A stretch of 7,166 nt of DNA from Nitrospira sp. (GCA_020697375.1 JAJFBJ010000162.1:1-7166), one strand, 5' to 3'; numbered from the stretch's first letter, positions 1 to 6,742 are shown. Notes: generated from the sequence alone by a model not told the origin. Program-made: numbers and translations.

Positions 1-263
1 GCGACATTATTTGTGGGAACCCCGAACTCACCGAAGCTATGAAAGAGGTTGGGACCATTGCCGGGCCTCGTGCCGCCGGTGATGTCATAGACCGTGCCGT
101 TGGGCGTGACAGTCGTCTGCAAGCCCGAGGAGGTGATGGGGGGGGCTGATTGAGCAGGCGTCCTCTCCGGCAGACAAAGGGGGATGAGCCAAGAGGCAAG
201 CAAGGTCGCCCCGAGCAGGAGGCGATGCTGGTGACCTGGGTCGGTCAGAAACTTGCTCGTCAT
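1..263 (-). CDS. TpsA / filamentous haemagglutinin-like exoprotein, N-terminal part (cut by window edge)
   Basis: The ATG at 263-261 opens a frame that runs off the left edge after 87 codons. Residues 1-40 are a signal peptide with a hydrophobic core (LLLGATLLASWLIPLCL) and likely cleavage after P-A-Q-S. The mature start (ITSSGLQTTV, ITGGTRP, GPNLFHSFGEFGVPTNNV) matches almost word for word the start of the two-partner-secretion domain in the large exoprotein at 507-3512, so the two are tandem paralogues. Family knowledge: this domain guides the unfolded protein through a TpsB outer-membrane pore and begins a right-handed beta-helix. The ribosome site is weak (AAAGGTG just before ATG). The gene starts only 11 bp from the MITE-like element at 274-398 and 243 bp downstream of the large exoprotein, so it could be co-transcribed with it. 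Full length, domains and intactness cannot be judged. Confidence 0.9.
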   Translation of the reverse strand, partial: MTSKFLTDPGHQHRLLLGATLLASWLIPLCLPERTPAQSAPPITSSGLQTTVTPNGTVYDITGGTRPGNGPNLFHSFGEFGVPTNNV

Positions 264-273
264 AACACCTTTA

Positions 274-398
274 GCAGGATGCGGAAAAAGTCCGCCAGCG
301 GCGTTCTCGCCTCGTTCAGCAGCTCACCGTACGGCAAGAGTACGATTCGCCGCTTCACTCGCTGCGGCCTTGCTGGACGGCCTCTTTGCGCATCCTGC
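274..398. repeat. MITE-like element with imperfect terminal inverted repeats
   Basis: The left end (274-299) begins gcaggatgcg. The right end (372-398) ends cgcatcctgc, its exact 10-bp complement. The match continues inward with mismatches and one gap (gaaaaag against caaagag, then tccgccagc against gccgtccagc), giving terminal inverted repeats of about 26 bp around a 125-bp unit with no transposase. The three reading frames give short, non-conserved peptides. I see no clear target-site duplication and no second copy in the window. From memory, similar GC-rich non-coding units recur between genes in Nitrospira genomes, but I cannot check this here. It sits between the two exoprotein genes, right next to the start of the downstream one. 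Confidence 0.55.
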
Positions 399-485
399 AC
401 GCTATTCTGATACCGGCATGCCACGTGAGCTGATCGCGGCGTGTTATGCAACAATCGAGTTTTCCCCAACCTGTTAGATTTCGAC

Positions 486-508
486 CGGCCTCAAGGATGG
501 CCGTTTTT
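486..508 (+). terminator. weak intrinsic-terminator-like hairpin, plus-strand polarity
   Basis: CGGCC (486-490), an 8-nt loop and GGCCG (499-503) are followed by TTTTT (504-508). The T run is on the plus strand, so the hairpin would stop transcription antisense to the exoprotein. In the minus direction it lies just after the TAA stop of the exoprotein, without a U tract. The 5-bp stem is short, so the function is doubtful. Confidence 0.3.
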
Positions 509-3500
509 ATGACCCACAGCCGGTTTCCCGGTCGGATGTACCTCGTGGTGACGATGAGTCATGTTGATCCGACAGCTGTCTCGAATACTCCCAGCGTTGA
601 TGCAAGGGATCGAAGACTCGATGAGCGGCCAGGTGAGCCTGTTCAGTGGGTTCGTCGCCGGTCATCGACCACAGCGGGCTCATCAGCCACCCGCCTGGTT
701 CGGCCGGGAGGGCATCCCGCCCCGCCACGACCAGGCTGCTCAGCCGGCCGCTGACCTGGGCGGCGCAGCGTTGTCGCAAAAGATTCTGAGCCAGGAGAGG
801 ACGTTGCGGCAGTGTGGCCAAGCTGCCGCTCAAATTGGAGACCGGAGATTGAATATTCACGGTACCGCTCAGCCCGAATTGAGACGAGGCGCTGACGAGG
901 CTCGTCGGATCGGCGAGGAAGGTCCCGGCGATAATATTGATATTGCCGCCCGTACCCTGCACGGCTTGCGCCGTGACCTGGCTATTTTGGAAGGTAACCA
1001 GCGCCGGATCAAGAGTGATATTTCCGCCTGCTGTAGTGGGTCCCCCTTGGACCGACGTATTCAGTCGACTGTTGACGAGTTGAATGGCATCGGTCGCCTG
1101 AATAAGTATGTTGCCCCCGCTGGCCTGGGTTGCTTCGGTCGTCACCGACGCATTCTGACTCCGGAATTGAGCGCCGGCATTGATGGCGATGTTGCCGGCA
1201 TTGGCGGGGCCGGTGCTGCTGGCGGAAATTGAGGCGCCGTTGCTCAGGGAGACGGATTGACCGGCGGTGAGAGCAATGTTGCCTCCTGTGCCGGAGTCGA
1301 GATCAGTTCCAATTGTGCGGCTTAACATTCCAGCCGGCTGACCATTGCTTAAGGTGCCGGAAATGGTAGTAGTATCCCTGACATTGACGGTGATGTCGCC
1401 TCCGCGACCAGTGCTTCTGGTACCACTATCAATCTGTCCACCGCTGCCCAAATTAAGAGATCCAGTTGTGGCGGAAATGTGTCCGGCATCGCCACAAGGA
1501 CCAGTACACCGACCTCCTATCGTGAGCGTGAAAATACCGCTTGGTTGGAGCGCTCCAAGGGAAAAAAGTGGTTCCGGCGCGAGACCACGAATTTCACCGG
1601 AAATTGAAACAGAATCAGCCGCATTAATGATCACGTTGCCTCCATCACCAGTACTCCTGGTGGTGGTATTGATCCGAGCGCCACCTGTCAGCTCCAGTCT
1701 TGGGGCGGTAATGATGATGTCTCCCGCCTTTCCGAGAGTACCGAATGTTCCAAAGGAGTTACTGAAAACGCCGCTCGGGCGATCGCCTCCGCTCGGTCGA
1801 GAGAACGTAATGTGATCGGTGGCAGTAATGAAAATCGGAGCTGCATCGATATCCCCGCCGGTGCTACTGACAACTGTGCTCCCATCAGTCATCTCCACAA
1901 CATTGGCGGTAATTGTTACCCCGCCGGTCGATCCCAGACTGGCTCCGGTTGAAACTTCGGTGTCGGAAGCGATGAGTCGGCCGGCGTTGATAGTCACCGC
2001 ACCTCCTTGCTCAAACCCAAAAGCATTGATAAAGCTCGCATCTGACGTGATTTGGCGAGCCGTGATAGCGATATTGCCACCTGTTCCGCCACGAGGGGCG
2101 AATGAAAACAAATTGGAGGATATCGGTGAAAGTGAGAGGTGAAGGCTATCGGCCGTGATTGTGATACTACCGGCAGTACCTATCGAATCTTCGCCAAGCT
2201 GCAGTGCCTGCTGGTGTCCTGTGATAATGGGGGAATCTTGCATCTCAATGCGCCCCGTCGAGGTAATGGCAACGTTCCCTCCGTGACCGCCTTCTGTTCC
2301 AACAACACCGCTGTCGATAAATGTCGTGGTCCCGAGTGGGTCTCCAGCTACGGTAAGGTCGCCAGTGGTAATGCTCACATTGCCTCCCTTACCACTACCC
2401 GAGCTGTGAGAGTCAATGATACTCATGATGTCCTCTGAAGCGGCTGTCACTTGCACATTCTCAGACGCAATCTGAATCTCACCGGCATCGCCTGAGCCAG
2501 TCGTTCTAGCTGTGATGGTGGGACTCAAATCGGTCGAGATCGAGAGGTCTGCCGTGAGTTGAATGTCAACGGCAATGGAAGCGCCATTGATATCACTTGT
2601 GTCGGCCGAGATCGTGCCGTTGTCCATAACGAATTCTCCGCCTCGGATTCGAACGGTACCGCCGGCATTCCCGCTCACATCCAACACAGAGCCTTGCGAC
2701 ATCGTGATGGAACCTAGCGTCATGGTTGGTGCCGGTTGGAAGTTTGAGGCGAGGACCTCGCCGACAGAAGCGACGCTGACGACGTTGATCTGTCCGCCTG
2801 GTGCAGAAATGCGGGCGGGCTGTGACGTGCTCCGGAGGATCTGGATATCGCCGCCGATGAGCGAGAGGCTTTGCCCTTCCCGGACAGTAAGCTGACTTCC
2901 TTGAGCGCTAATACTCTCGGGCTTCGATCCCAGGAAGCCGAACGCCGCGACCGGCGCGCTCGATAATGCAACGTCCTGTGCGCCAGAAGTCGTATGGAAC
3001 CTTGCGCCATCCGACAAACGCAGGTAATTGGCGGTTGTGAAGTTCACCGACCCACCAACATTCAACGTCGCGTTGGGACCAAAAACGATCCCGGCAGGGT
3101 TCATTAGGAAGAGATTGGCGCTGCCGAATCCTGTTGTTTGGATCATGCCGAAGATGTTCGACGGATTGGCTCCCGTGACGCGGCCGAGAATATTGGATGT
3201 TGCCAAACCGGAGTCGTTGAGAAAGTTGGCGATGTTGTTGGCGGGCACGCCAAATTCCCCGAAGCTATGAAAGAGGTTGGCCCCGTCCGCTGGTCTGGTA
3301 CCGCCAGTGATGTTGTAGTTGATCTTCCCATTAGGCAACATCGCAGGCGCACTGACCTGTGTATTGAGTCCTGAGGACGTGATAGCTGACGGCGCCTGGG
3401 CATAAGCCTGAGGGAACACGTTCCACGTGACTTGCCAAACAAAAAATCCTGTCAGGAGACCCAACACAAATAAGAATATTGTTACATGCACTCGCAATAG

Positions 3501-3512
3501 GTGGAACTTCAT
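507..3512 (-). CDS. TpsA-type filamentous haemagglutinin-like exoprotein (two-partner secretion, beta-helix)
   Basis: A 1001-aa secreted adhesin-like protein. Residues 1-40 are a signal peptide (hydrophobic TIFLFVLGLLTGFFVW, cleavage after A-Y-A-Q-A). Residues 41-186 form the TPS/haemagglutination-activity domain with its hallmark strings ITGGTRP, LFHSFGEF, NIFGMI and NPAGIVFGPNATLNVGG (from residue 138). Residues about 190-890 are imperfect repeats of the G-G-[NDT]-[IV]-x-[IV]-x-A type, as expected for rungs of a right-handed parallel beta-helix. Residues about 900-945 hold a C-terminal block (LLRQRCA, then SSLVVAGRDALPAEPGG) of a kind I know from cyanobacterial and Nitrospira TPS exoproteins. 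The last 60 residues are hydrophilic and unassigned. An in-frame ATG at 3584 would add 24 charged residues before the signal peptide. I prefer 3512 because it has AGGGG 8 nt upstream and leaves a normal signal peptide. It follows the lipoprotein gene by 93 bp, probably in one transcript. The ligand is unknown and no TpsB partner is visible. Confidence 0.93.
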   Translation of the reverse strand: MKFHLLRVHVTIFLFVLGLLTGFFVWQVTWNVFPQAYAQAPSAITSSGLNTQVSAPAMLPNGKINYNITGGTRPADGANLFHSFGEFGVPANNIANFLNDSGLATSNILGRVTGANPSNIFGMIQTTGFGSANLFLMNPAGIVFGPNATLNVGGSVNFTTANYLRLSDGARFHTTSGAQDVALSSAPVAAFGFLGSKPESISAQGSQLTVREGQSLSLIGGDIQILRSTSQPARISAPGGQINVVSVASVGEVLASNFQPAPTMTLGSITMSQGSVLDVSGNAGGTVRIRGGEFVMDNGTISADTSDINGASIAVDIQLTADLSISTDLSPTITARTTGSGDAGEIQIASENVQVTAASEDIMSIIDSHSSGSGKGGNVSITTGDLTVAGDPLGTTTFIDSGVVGTEGGHGGNVAITSTGRIEMQDSPIITGHQQALQLGEDSIGTAGSITITADSLHLSLSPISSNLFSFAPRGGTGGNIAITARQITSDASFINAFGFEQGGAVTINAGRLIASDTEVSTGASLGSTGGVTITANVVEMTDGSTVVSSTGGDIDAAPIFITATDHITFSRPSGGDRPSGVFSNSFGTFGTLGKAGDIIITAPRLELTGGARINTTTRSTGDGGNVIINAADSVSISGEIRGLAPEPLFSLGALQPSGIFTLTIGGRCTGPCGDAGHISATTGSLNLGSGGQIDSGTRSTGRGGDITVNVRDTTTISGTLSNGQPAGMLSRTIGTDLDSGTGGNIALTAGQSVSLSNGASISASSTGPANAGNIAINAGAQFRSQNASVTTEATQASGGNILIQATDAIQLVNSRLNTSVQGGPTTAGGNITLDPALVTFQNSQVTAQAVQGTGGNINIIAGTFLADPTSLVSASSQFGLSGTVNIQSPVSNLSGSLATLPQRPLLAQNLLRQRCAAQVSGRLSSLVVAGRDALPAEPGGWLMSPLWSMTGDEPTEQAHLAAHRVFDPLHQRWEYSRQLSDQHDSSSPRGTSDRETGCGS

Positions 3513-3520
3513 GACGTGAT

Positions 3521-3525
3521 CCCCT
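3521..3525 (-). promoter_or_regulatory. ribosome binding site that decides the exoprotein start
   Basis: AGGGG on the minus strand lies 8 nt before the ATG at 3512-3510. A second AGGGG lies 6 nt before the alternative ATG at 3584, so ribosome sites alone do not settle the start. The position of the signal peptide favours 3512. Confidence 0.5.
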
Positions 3526-3605
3526 ATAACATCCGAGCGCAGCCGCTTCCGTTTGTCGGACGAATTGGGCGGCGGAAATACCATCCACCGCCCCTATCAC
3601 TTATG

Positions 3606-3896
3606 CTACTGGCATTTGCATGAACAGACTCCACTGTTATTGACTGTCTGGCATGTCGCAGATTCGTTCAGGGGGTCGCACGTCGCACCCGGGTTATTGC
3701 AAATGTAGCCGCTGGTGCACCCAGCTTCACCACCCGAAGGTACGCGATGTTTTATACATCCCTGCACATTGCCTGTACCTCCAGGGCATTTGCCACAGTC
3801 TTGGCACAACGTCATACAACCAGGAAGGATTGACAACACCAAAAAACACAACAGCAACGCAGATCGTTTGGACCATCGGATGTCTCGATTGAGCAT
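3606..3896 (-). CDS. small cysteine-rich lipoprotein, function unknown
   Basis: A 96-aa protein. Residues 1-26 are a lipoprotein signal peptide: basic start (RDIRWSKR), hydrophobic SALLLCFLVLSI, and lipobox L24-P25-G26 before the lipidated Cys27 (proline at -2 is uncommon). The mature part is about 70 residues with 12 cysteines including Cys27, in a rough pattern CxxxCxxCxxC, then spaced single Cys, ending VCSCKCQ. It is rich in Gly, Asn, Ser and Thr and has no catalytic motif I recognise. So many cysteines in an exported protein suggest either a disulfide-rich knot-like fold or metal binding; the sequence does not decide. Start: ATG at 3896 with AGGAG 5 nt upstream; a longer frame from 3953 would bury the signal peptide. 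It sits between the subtilase (95 bp upstream) and the exoprotein (93 bp downstream), all in the same direction, so an operon role at the cell surface is plausible. I do not recognise the family. Confidence 0.82.
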   Translation of the reverse strand: MLNRDIRWSKRSALLLCFLVLSILPGCMTLCQDCGKCPGGTGNVQGCIKHRVPSGGEAGCTSGYICNNPGATCDPLNESATCQTVNNSGVCSCKCQ

Positions 3897-3991
3897 GCTT
3901 TCTCCTTTCCTTTGAGGTTTGCTGTCCGTTCCGAGTACCTGGCAGCCACTCACCTTGCTCTAATCCTGTGGCCTCGGTCTTGGGTCCATTC

Positions 3992-5527
3992 TCATCGCAC
4001 CATCAAATTATTAGGGGCCGCTGGAGATGTCGTGTCTGTAGGATTGCGTTCGTTCATGATTGCCCTATAACAGTTCAATCTATTACCGTTGACTACGTAA
4101 GATTTAAGGCCTGCTGGGTCATTTGCTGTGCCCATGAGACGATCCTTCAAGACACTGGGAAGGACAGAAGTGCCTTCCTTTGCCTGTAGCAGCGCGGCGC
4201 AACCAGATACATGAGCTGCGGCCATTGATGTCCCAGAGGCTACCGAGGGATTAGGCCCTAGATGTGGAGGGTAGGTGCTCGTAATGTCTTCGCCGGGAGC
4301 AGCAAGATGGACTTTTGTCTGACTATAGTTTGAGCCATACGATCCTGATTCAGTCCATTTCCCATCCGTACAGTTGGAAGCTCCCACGGTAATGACATTG
4401 GAAAATGCATACGGAGAAAATGCGTAATTAGCCGGATAACTGGGGATGGTATTGTTACTGCTGTTGCTATTTCCCGCTGCCGCAACGAAGAGCACATTGT
4501 GCTGATTCGCATACTGAACGGCTTCCCTCACGTCCTGGTCGTCATCATTTCCAAGGGAGTAGCTGTTGTTGATGACTGTCGCGCCATTGTCGACTGCGTA
4601 ATAAATGCCCTGAGCGACATCCAAATTGGATTCAGGCTGACCGCTGGAGCAAAAAGACTTTACGGCCATAATCTTTGTCCGCCAATATATTCCCGCCACG
4701 TCTCTTGAATTATCACCGATTGAATTGTTGCCGATAGCCCCAATTACGCCTGCCACCATCGTTCCATGGCCGTGGTCATCGTCAGGATCACCTTCGGCGA
4801 ACCCATTATTGCAGTAATTCGGGCCATGTATATCATCGATCAAGTCATTAAGATCATCGTCCTGACCATTTGGTGTTTCGGTGGGATTGTTCCACACGTT
4901 TAGTTGAGAGTTCAGACGAACAAAGTCCAGGTGGTAATAGTCTATTCCCGTGTCGATCACTGCGACGATGATGTCCCCCCCTACGTTTTGCATAAGTGGC
5001 CAAGAGGCTGCCATTCCGATTTTTACCATCCCCCACAACTCTCCACTTTGCCATTGCCGATCATTGGGAAACGCGGATGGCGGAATGGGAGATTGATGAA
5101 CAACTATATGGGCGGTGACGCGATTAGGGGTGACCCGTTCAATAATATCGGGATGATTCTCCTGTAGCGTTTTGATCAGATACTCTACAGGTTTTCCTGG
5201 TGGTACTCTGAATCGCTGGCTCCTCATCATTGGATAGGTTCGAAGGACGGTGACACCATAGAGGGAACTTAAACGCCCACCGAGTTTCTTTAATAGCGCG
5301 GTTCTCGCTGATGAACGCTTCGGCGGCAGGTCAACGTCTCTATACTTCACGATAATCTCGCCTTGCGCTATTCGTGGGGTTGCGGGAACGGTTTGAGTCG
5401 GAAGCTTGTGTCTGATTGTAGAGCTGCTCGGTTGAGCGATCGAATTCGTGACAAGCGCCGCTGCCTGGATTATTGCCAAACTCGTGATCATAAGTAGCGT
5501 TACCACCCACCGCACTATCGCGATCAT
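3992..5527 (-). CDS. secreted subtilisin-family serine protease (peptidase S8) precursor
   Basis: A 511-aa precursor. Residues 1 to about 31 are a signal peptide (MIAIVRWVVTLLMITSLAII, cleavage near QAAA or NSIA). Residues about 55-141 look like an inhibitor I9-type propeptide (GEIIVKYR at the start, VTPNRV at the end). The S8 domain covers about 165-490, with the catalytic triad Asp192 (VAVIDTGID), His254 (GHGTMVAG) and Ser434 (GTSMAAAHVSG), and oxyanion-hole Asn353 (AAAGNS). The usual proline after GTSMAA is alanine here. An Asp-rich stretch at 213-251 (WNNPTETPNGQDDD and DPDDDHGHG) resembles the Ca-binding/substrate-loop insert of many bacterial subtilases. The tail ends in DTTSPAAPNNLMVR, the sort of linker that normally leads into a fibronectin-type III domain, but the stop follows at once. 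Start: ATG at 5527 with GGAGG 5 nt upstream. Broken-gene traces end 13 bp before it. The protein is probably periplasmic or extracellular; its substrate is unknown, the neighbouring exoproteins being candidates. Confidence 0.95.
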   Translation of the reverse strand: MIAIVRWVVTLLMITSLAIIQAAALVTNSIAQPSSSTIRHKLPTQTVPATPRIAQGEIIVKYRDVDLPPKRSSARTALLKKLGGRLSSLYGVTVLRTYPMMRSQRFRVPPGKPVEYLIKTLQENHPDIIERVTPNRVTAHIVVHQSPIPPSAFPNDRQWQSGELWGMVKIGMAASWPLMQNVGGDIIVAVIDTGIDYYHLDFVRLNSQLNVWNNPTETPNGQDDDLNDLIDDIHGPNYCNNGFAEGDPDDDHGHGTMVAGVIGAIGNNSIGDNSRDVAGIYWRTKIMAVKSFCSSGQPESNLDVAQGIYYAVDNGATVINNSYSLGNDDDQDVREAVQYANQHNVLFVAAAGNSNSSNNTIPSYPANYAFSPYAFSNVITVGASNCTDGKWTESGSYGSNYSQTKVHLAAPGEDITSTYPPHLGPNPSVASGTSMAAAHVSGCAALLQAKEGTSVLPSVLKDRLMGTANDPAGLKSYVVNGNRLNCYRAIMNERNPTDTTSPAAPNNLMVR

Positions 5528-5540
5528 GTATTCCTCCCGA

Positions 5541-5935
5541 CTATGCTCGTGCTCGGGCTTGCCCGCGGATTACAGAGATACTTCCCATTGGTGTCCCTTT
5601 GCGATCATCGAATGCTACCTTCTTGCAGAAGGCAGGATCACAAGCTGAGGTCTTGCTACATGCGATTTCCCCTTTGTCATAGCATTTCTGGCCATGTCCA
5701 GATCACGGCATTTTGAATCCTCATCAAAATCTCTAAGTACTTTCTTTAATTCCTTGGCGACAAATTAGCCTTGGCTTTTCCGTGAACCCGCTAGGTTCCT
5801 CTATCTCTACTGTGGTCGTGCATACGTACGATGCGACCGAGGTTTCTACACTCCACGGGTTAAATCCCTTATGGCTGCAGCGAGTGCTCTAACATCAGGA
5901 AAATGTGATTTTCTCCTGCACGAAAGCGAGTCTCC
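5541..5935 (-). pseudogene. probable broken gene for a small cysteine-containing exported or operon-linked protein
   Basis: No single frame is open, but four adjoining segments read like protein, with purine at about two thirds of first codon positions. In transcription order: DVRALAAAIRDLTRGV (frame open from 5935), then ETSVASYVCTTTVEIEEPSG and FTEKPRLI, then VAKELKKVLRDFDEDSK with CRDLDMAR, then YDKGEIACSKTSACDPAFC and KKVAFDDRKGTPMGS, ending at TAG 5543-5541. One base added near 5844-5851, one T removed in the TTT at 5764-5762 and one A added in the AAA at 5687-5685 would join them into one frame. The stop lies 13 bp before the subtilase ATG with that gene's ribosome site between, normal operon spacing for an upstream gene. 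Because both large neighbours are intact, real decay is more likely than poor sequence, though two of the three breaks are in homopolymers. The N-terminus is unresolved; no signal peptide or family was recognised. The first segment is the least certain. Confidence 0.45.
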
Positions 5936-6217
5936 TTAGACACCATCGATTCGCAAAAAGGGATCGAACGTTACTACGCGGAGCACAGCCACGCTCAGCA
6001 GCATCCGAATCCTGAATTGGGCTTGATGAAGATCGATCGGCTTCGTCGAATGCGAAGGTCGGTTGCGAAAGGACTACGGAACCTGAGCAACCATCCATGG
6101 TTCGCTCCTTCCGGCCAATTCACAGCCATACCGGAGTGTCCGGGAAATGGCTGTGGTGGCTGCTTAGATAGGCCTTTTGAAAATCTTTTGCAAGTTCTGG
6201 TTTCCCCGGCCAGTTGA
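5909..6217 (+). other. weak plus-strand ORF remnant (possible decayed gene)
   Basis: After an in-frame TGA at 5906-5908 the plus strand is open to 6217. The part from about 5939 to 6110 has a natural-looking composition (GIERYYAEHSHAQQHPNPE, then KIDRLRRMRRSVAKGLRNL), unlike the window's obvious shadow frames. There is no good start codon or ribosome site, and the end runs through a hairpin. The opposite strand also has an open frame (6098-5895) with AAGGAG 6 nt before its ATG but a less protein-like product. I cannot say that either is expressed. The rest of 5936-6320 shows nothing beyond the hairpin listed separately. Confidence 0.2.
6114..6160. repeat. long composite hairpin
   Basis: GCCA (6114-6117) pairs with TGGC (6157-6160). 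CACAGCCAT (6121-6129) pairs with ATGGCTGTG (6147-6155). CCGG (6131-6134) pairs with CCGG (6140-6143) around a 5-nt loop. That is 17 base pairs with small internal bulges. There is no U tract in the minus direction and only CCTTTT about 13 nt later in the plus direction, so it is not a clean terminator. It could be an RNA structure in the leader of the downstream minus-strand genes or a relic of a mobile element. Confidence 0.5.
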
Positions 6218-6320
6218 GGTGCCCATCTTGTTTGCTTGTCTGAGTTCTTTCCGCGCGATTCCTGACAGAACCTTCCTCCTCGATCTACACGAACCGTCTG
6301 GCTCGCGACCGGCGCCTGCG

Positions 6321-6527
6321 CTAGACCGCCGAGTCATTGCCTTTCGAGAGATGGTCCACCGTGACAGCTTCGCTGCCGTTGTCAGCTGCCGCTGCATTGA
6401 TGGTCGATGAATCGAGAGGAGTCGCATCGATCCAGATGCGGCCGGCAGCGACGAGGAGAATGATGACACCGAGAAGCAAGAAGATGAGCGCGACCATGGT
6501 GACCTCCCGGATGCGCTGTTCTCCCAT
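6321..6527 (-). CDS. small single-pass membrane protein, function unknown
   Basis: A 68-aa product with one strong membrane segment (MVALIFLLLGVIILLVAAG, residues 11-29) near the N-terminus, then a short polar tail rich in Asp, Ser, Ala and Asn. Two starts are possible. ATG 6527 has AGGAGG 8 nt upstream. ATG 6497 (58 aa) has GGGAGG 5 nt upstream and begins directly with the membrane helix. Both sites are good, so translation may use either. The overlapping longer minus-strand frame (6164-6646) is rich in Ser and Arg and looks like a shadow. No motif tells the function. About 180 bp upstream lie the paired palindromes at 6705-6742, which could regulate it. No clear terminator follows the gene, so read-through toward the subtilase region is possible. 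Confidence 0.68.
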   Translation of the reverse strand: MGEQRIREVTMVALIFLLLGVIILLVAAGRIWIDATPLDSSTINAAAADNGSEAVTVDHLSKGNDSAV

Positions 6528-6704
6528 CGGTGTGCCCTCCTAGGGAAACTCACTCTGCCGCGGAGATGCGCAAAGGTTGTGCCGTGCGAATTGGAAGGGA
6601 GGAGTCCTCTCTTGAGCAGAAAACTTTGTAGTGATTTTGAGGACATCCGGCCATGGCATTCTTCCCTGCTGTCGTAGATGCAAATGCACGTACTCCAGGC
6701 AGGT

Positions 6705-6742
6705 GTATCCGATCGGATTCCATGCCGTATCCGATCAGATAC
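6705..6742. promoter_or_regulatory. two tandem 16-bp palindromes, operator-like
   Basis: Plus strand: GTATCCGATCGGATTC (6705-6720), spacer CATGCC, GTATCCGATCAGATAC (6727-6742). Each is itself a near-perfect dyad (the first contains the perfect 12-mer ATCCGATCGGAT; the second matches its complement at 14 of 16), and the two match each other at 14 of 16. The repeat distance is 22 bp, about two helix turns, so two dimers would bind the same face of the DNA. They lie about 180 bp upstream of the small membrane protein. No convincing promoter hexamers were identified nearby. The regulator is unknown. Confidence 0.5.

Noticed and set aside
253..477. Short open frames on both strands (74 aa plus, 69 aa minus)
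   Set aside because: They run through the inverted-repeat element and have no ribosome site; they look like accidental frames of a GC-rich repeat.
561..1232. 223-aa plus-strand open frame
   Set aside because: Antisense to the C-terminal half of the exoprotein, whose repeats and conserved C-terminal block are clear; the plus frame is a by-product of the repetitive GC-rich codons.
1345..1815. 156-aa plus-strand open frame, and similar ones at 1819-2142 and 2563-2895
   Set aside because: Pro/Val-rich mirror translations of the beta-helix repeats on the opposite strand.
3513..3584. Extended exoprotein start at ATG 3584
   Set aside because: It would place 24 charged residues before the signal peptide, without the extended-signal-peptide motif known for some TPS proteins; it remains possible because an AGGGG precedes it.
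6164..6646. 160-aa minus-strand open frame overlapping the small membrane protein
   Set aside because: Composition is dominated by Ser and Arg, it has no ribosome site, and the overlapping frame gives a clean transmembrane protein with two good ribosome sites.
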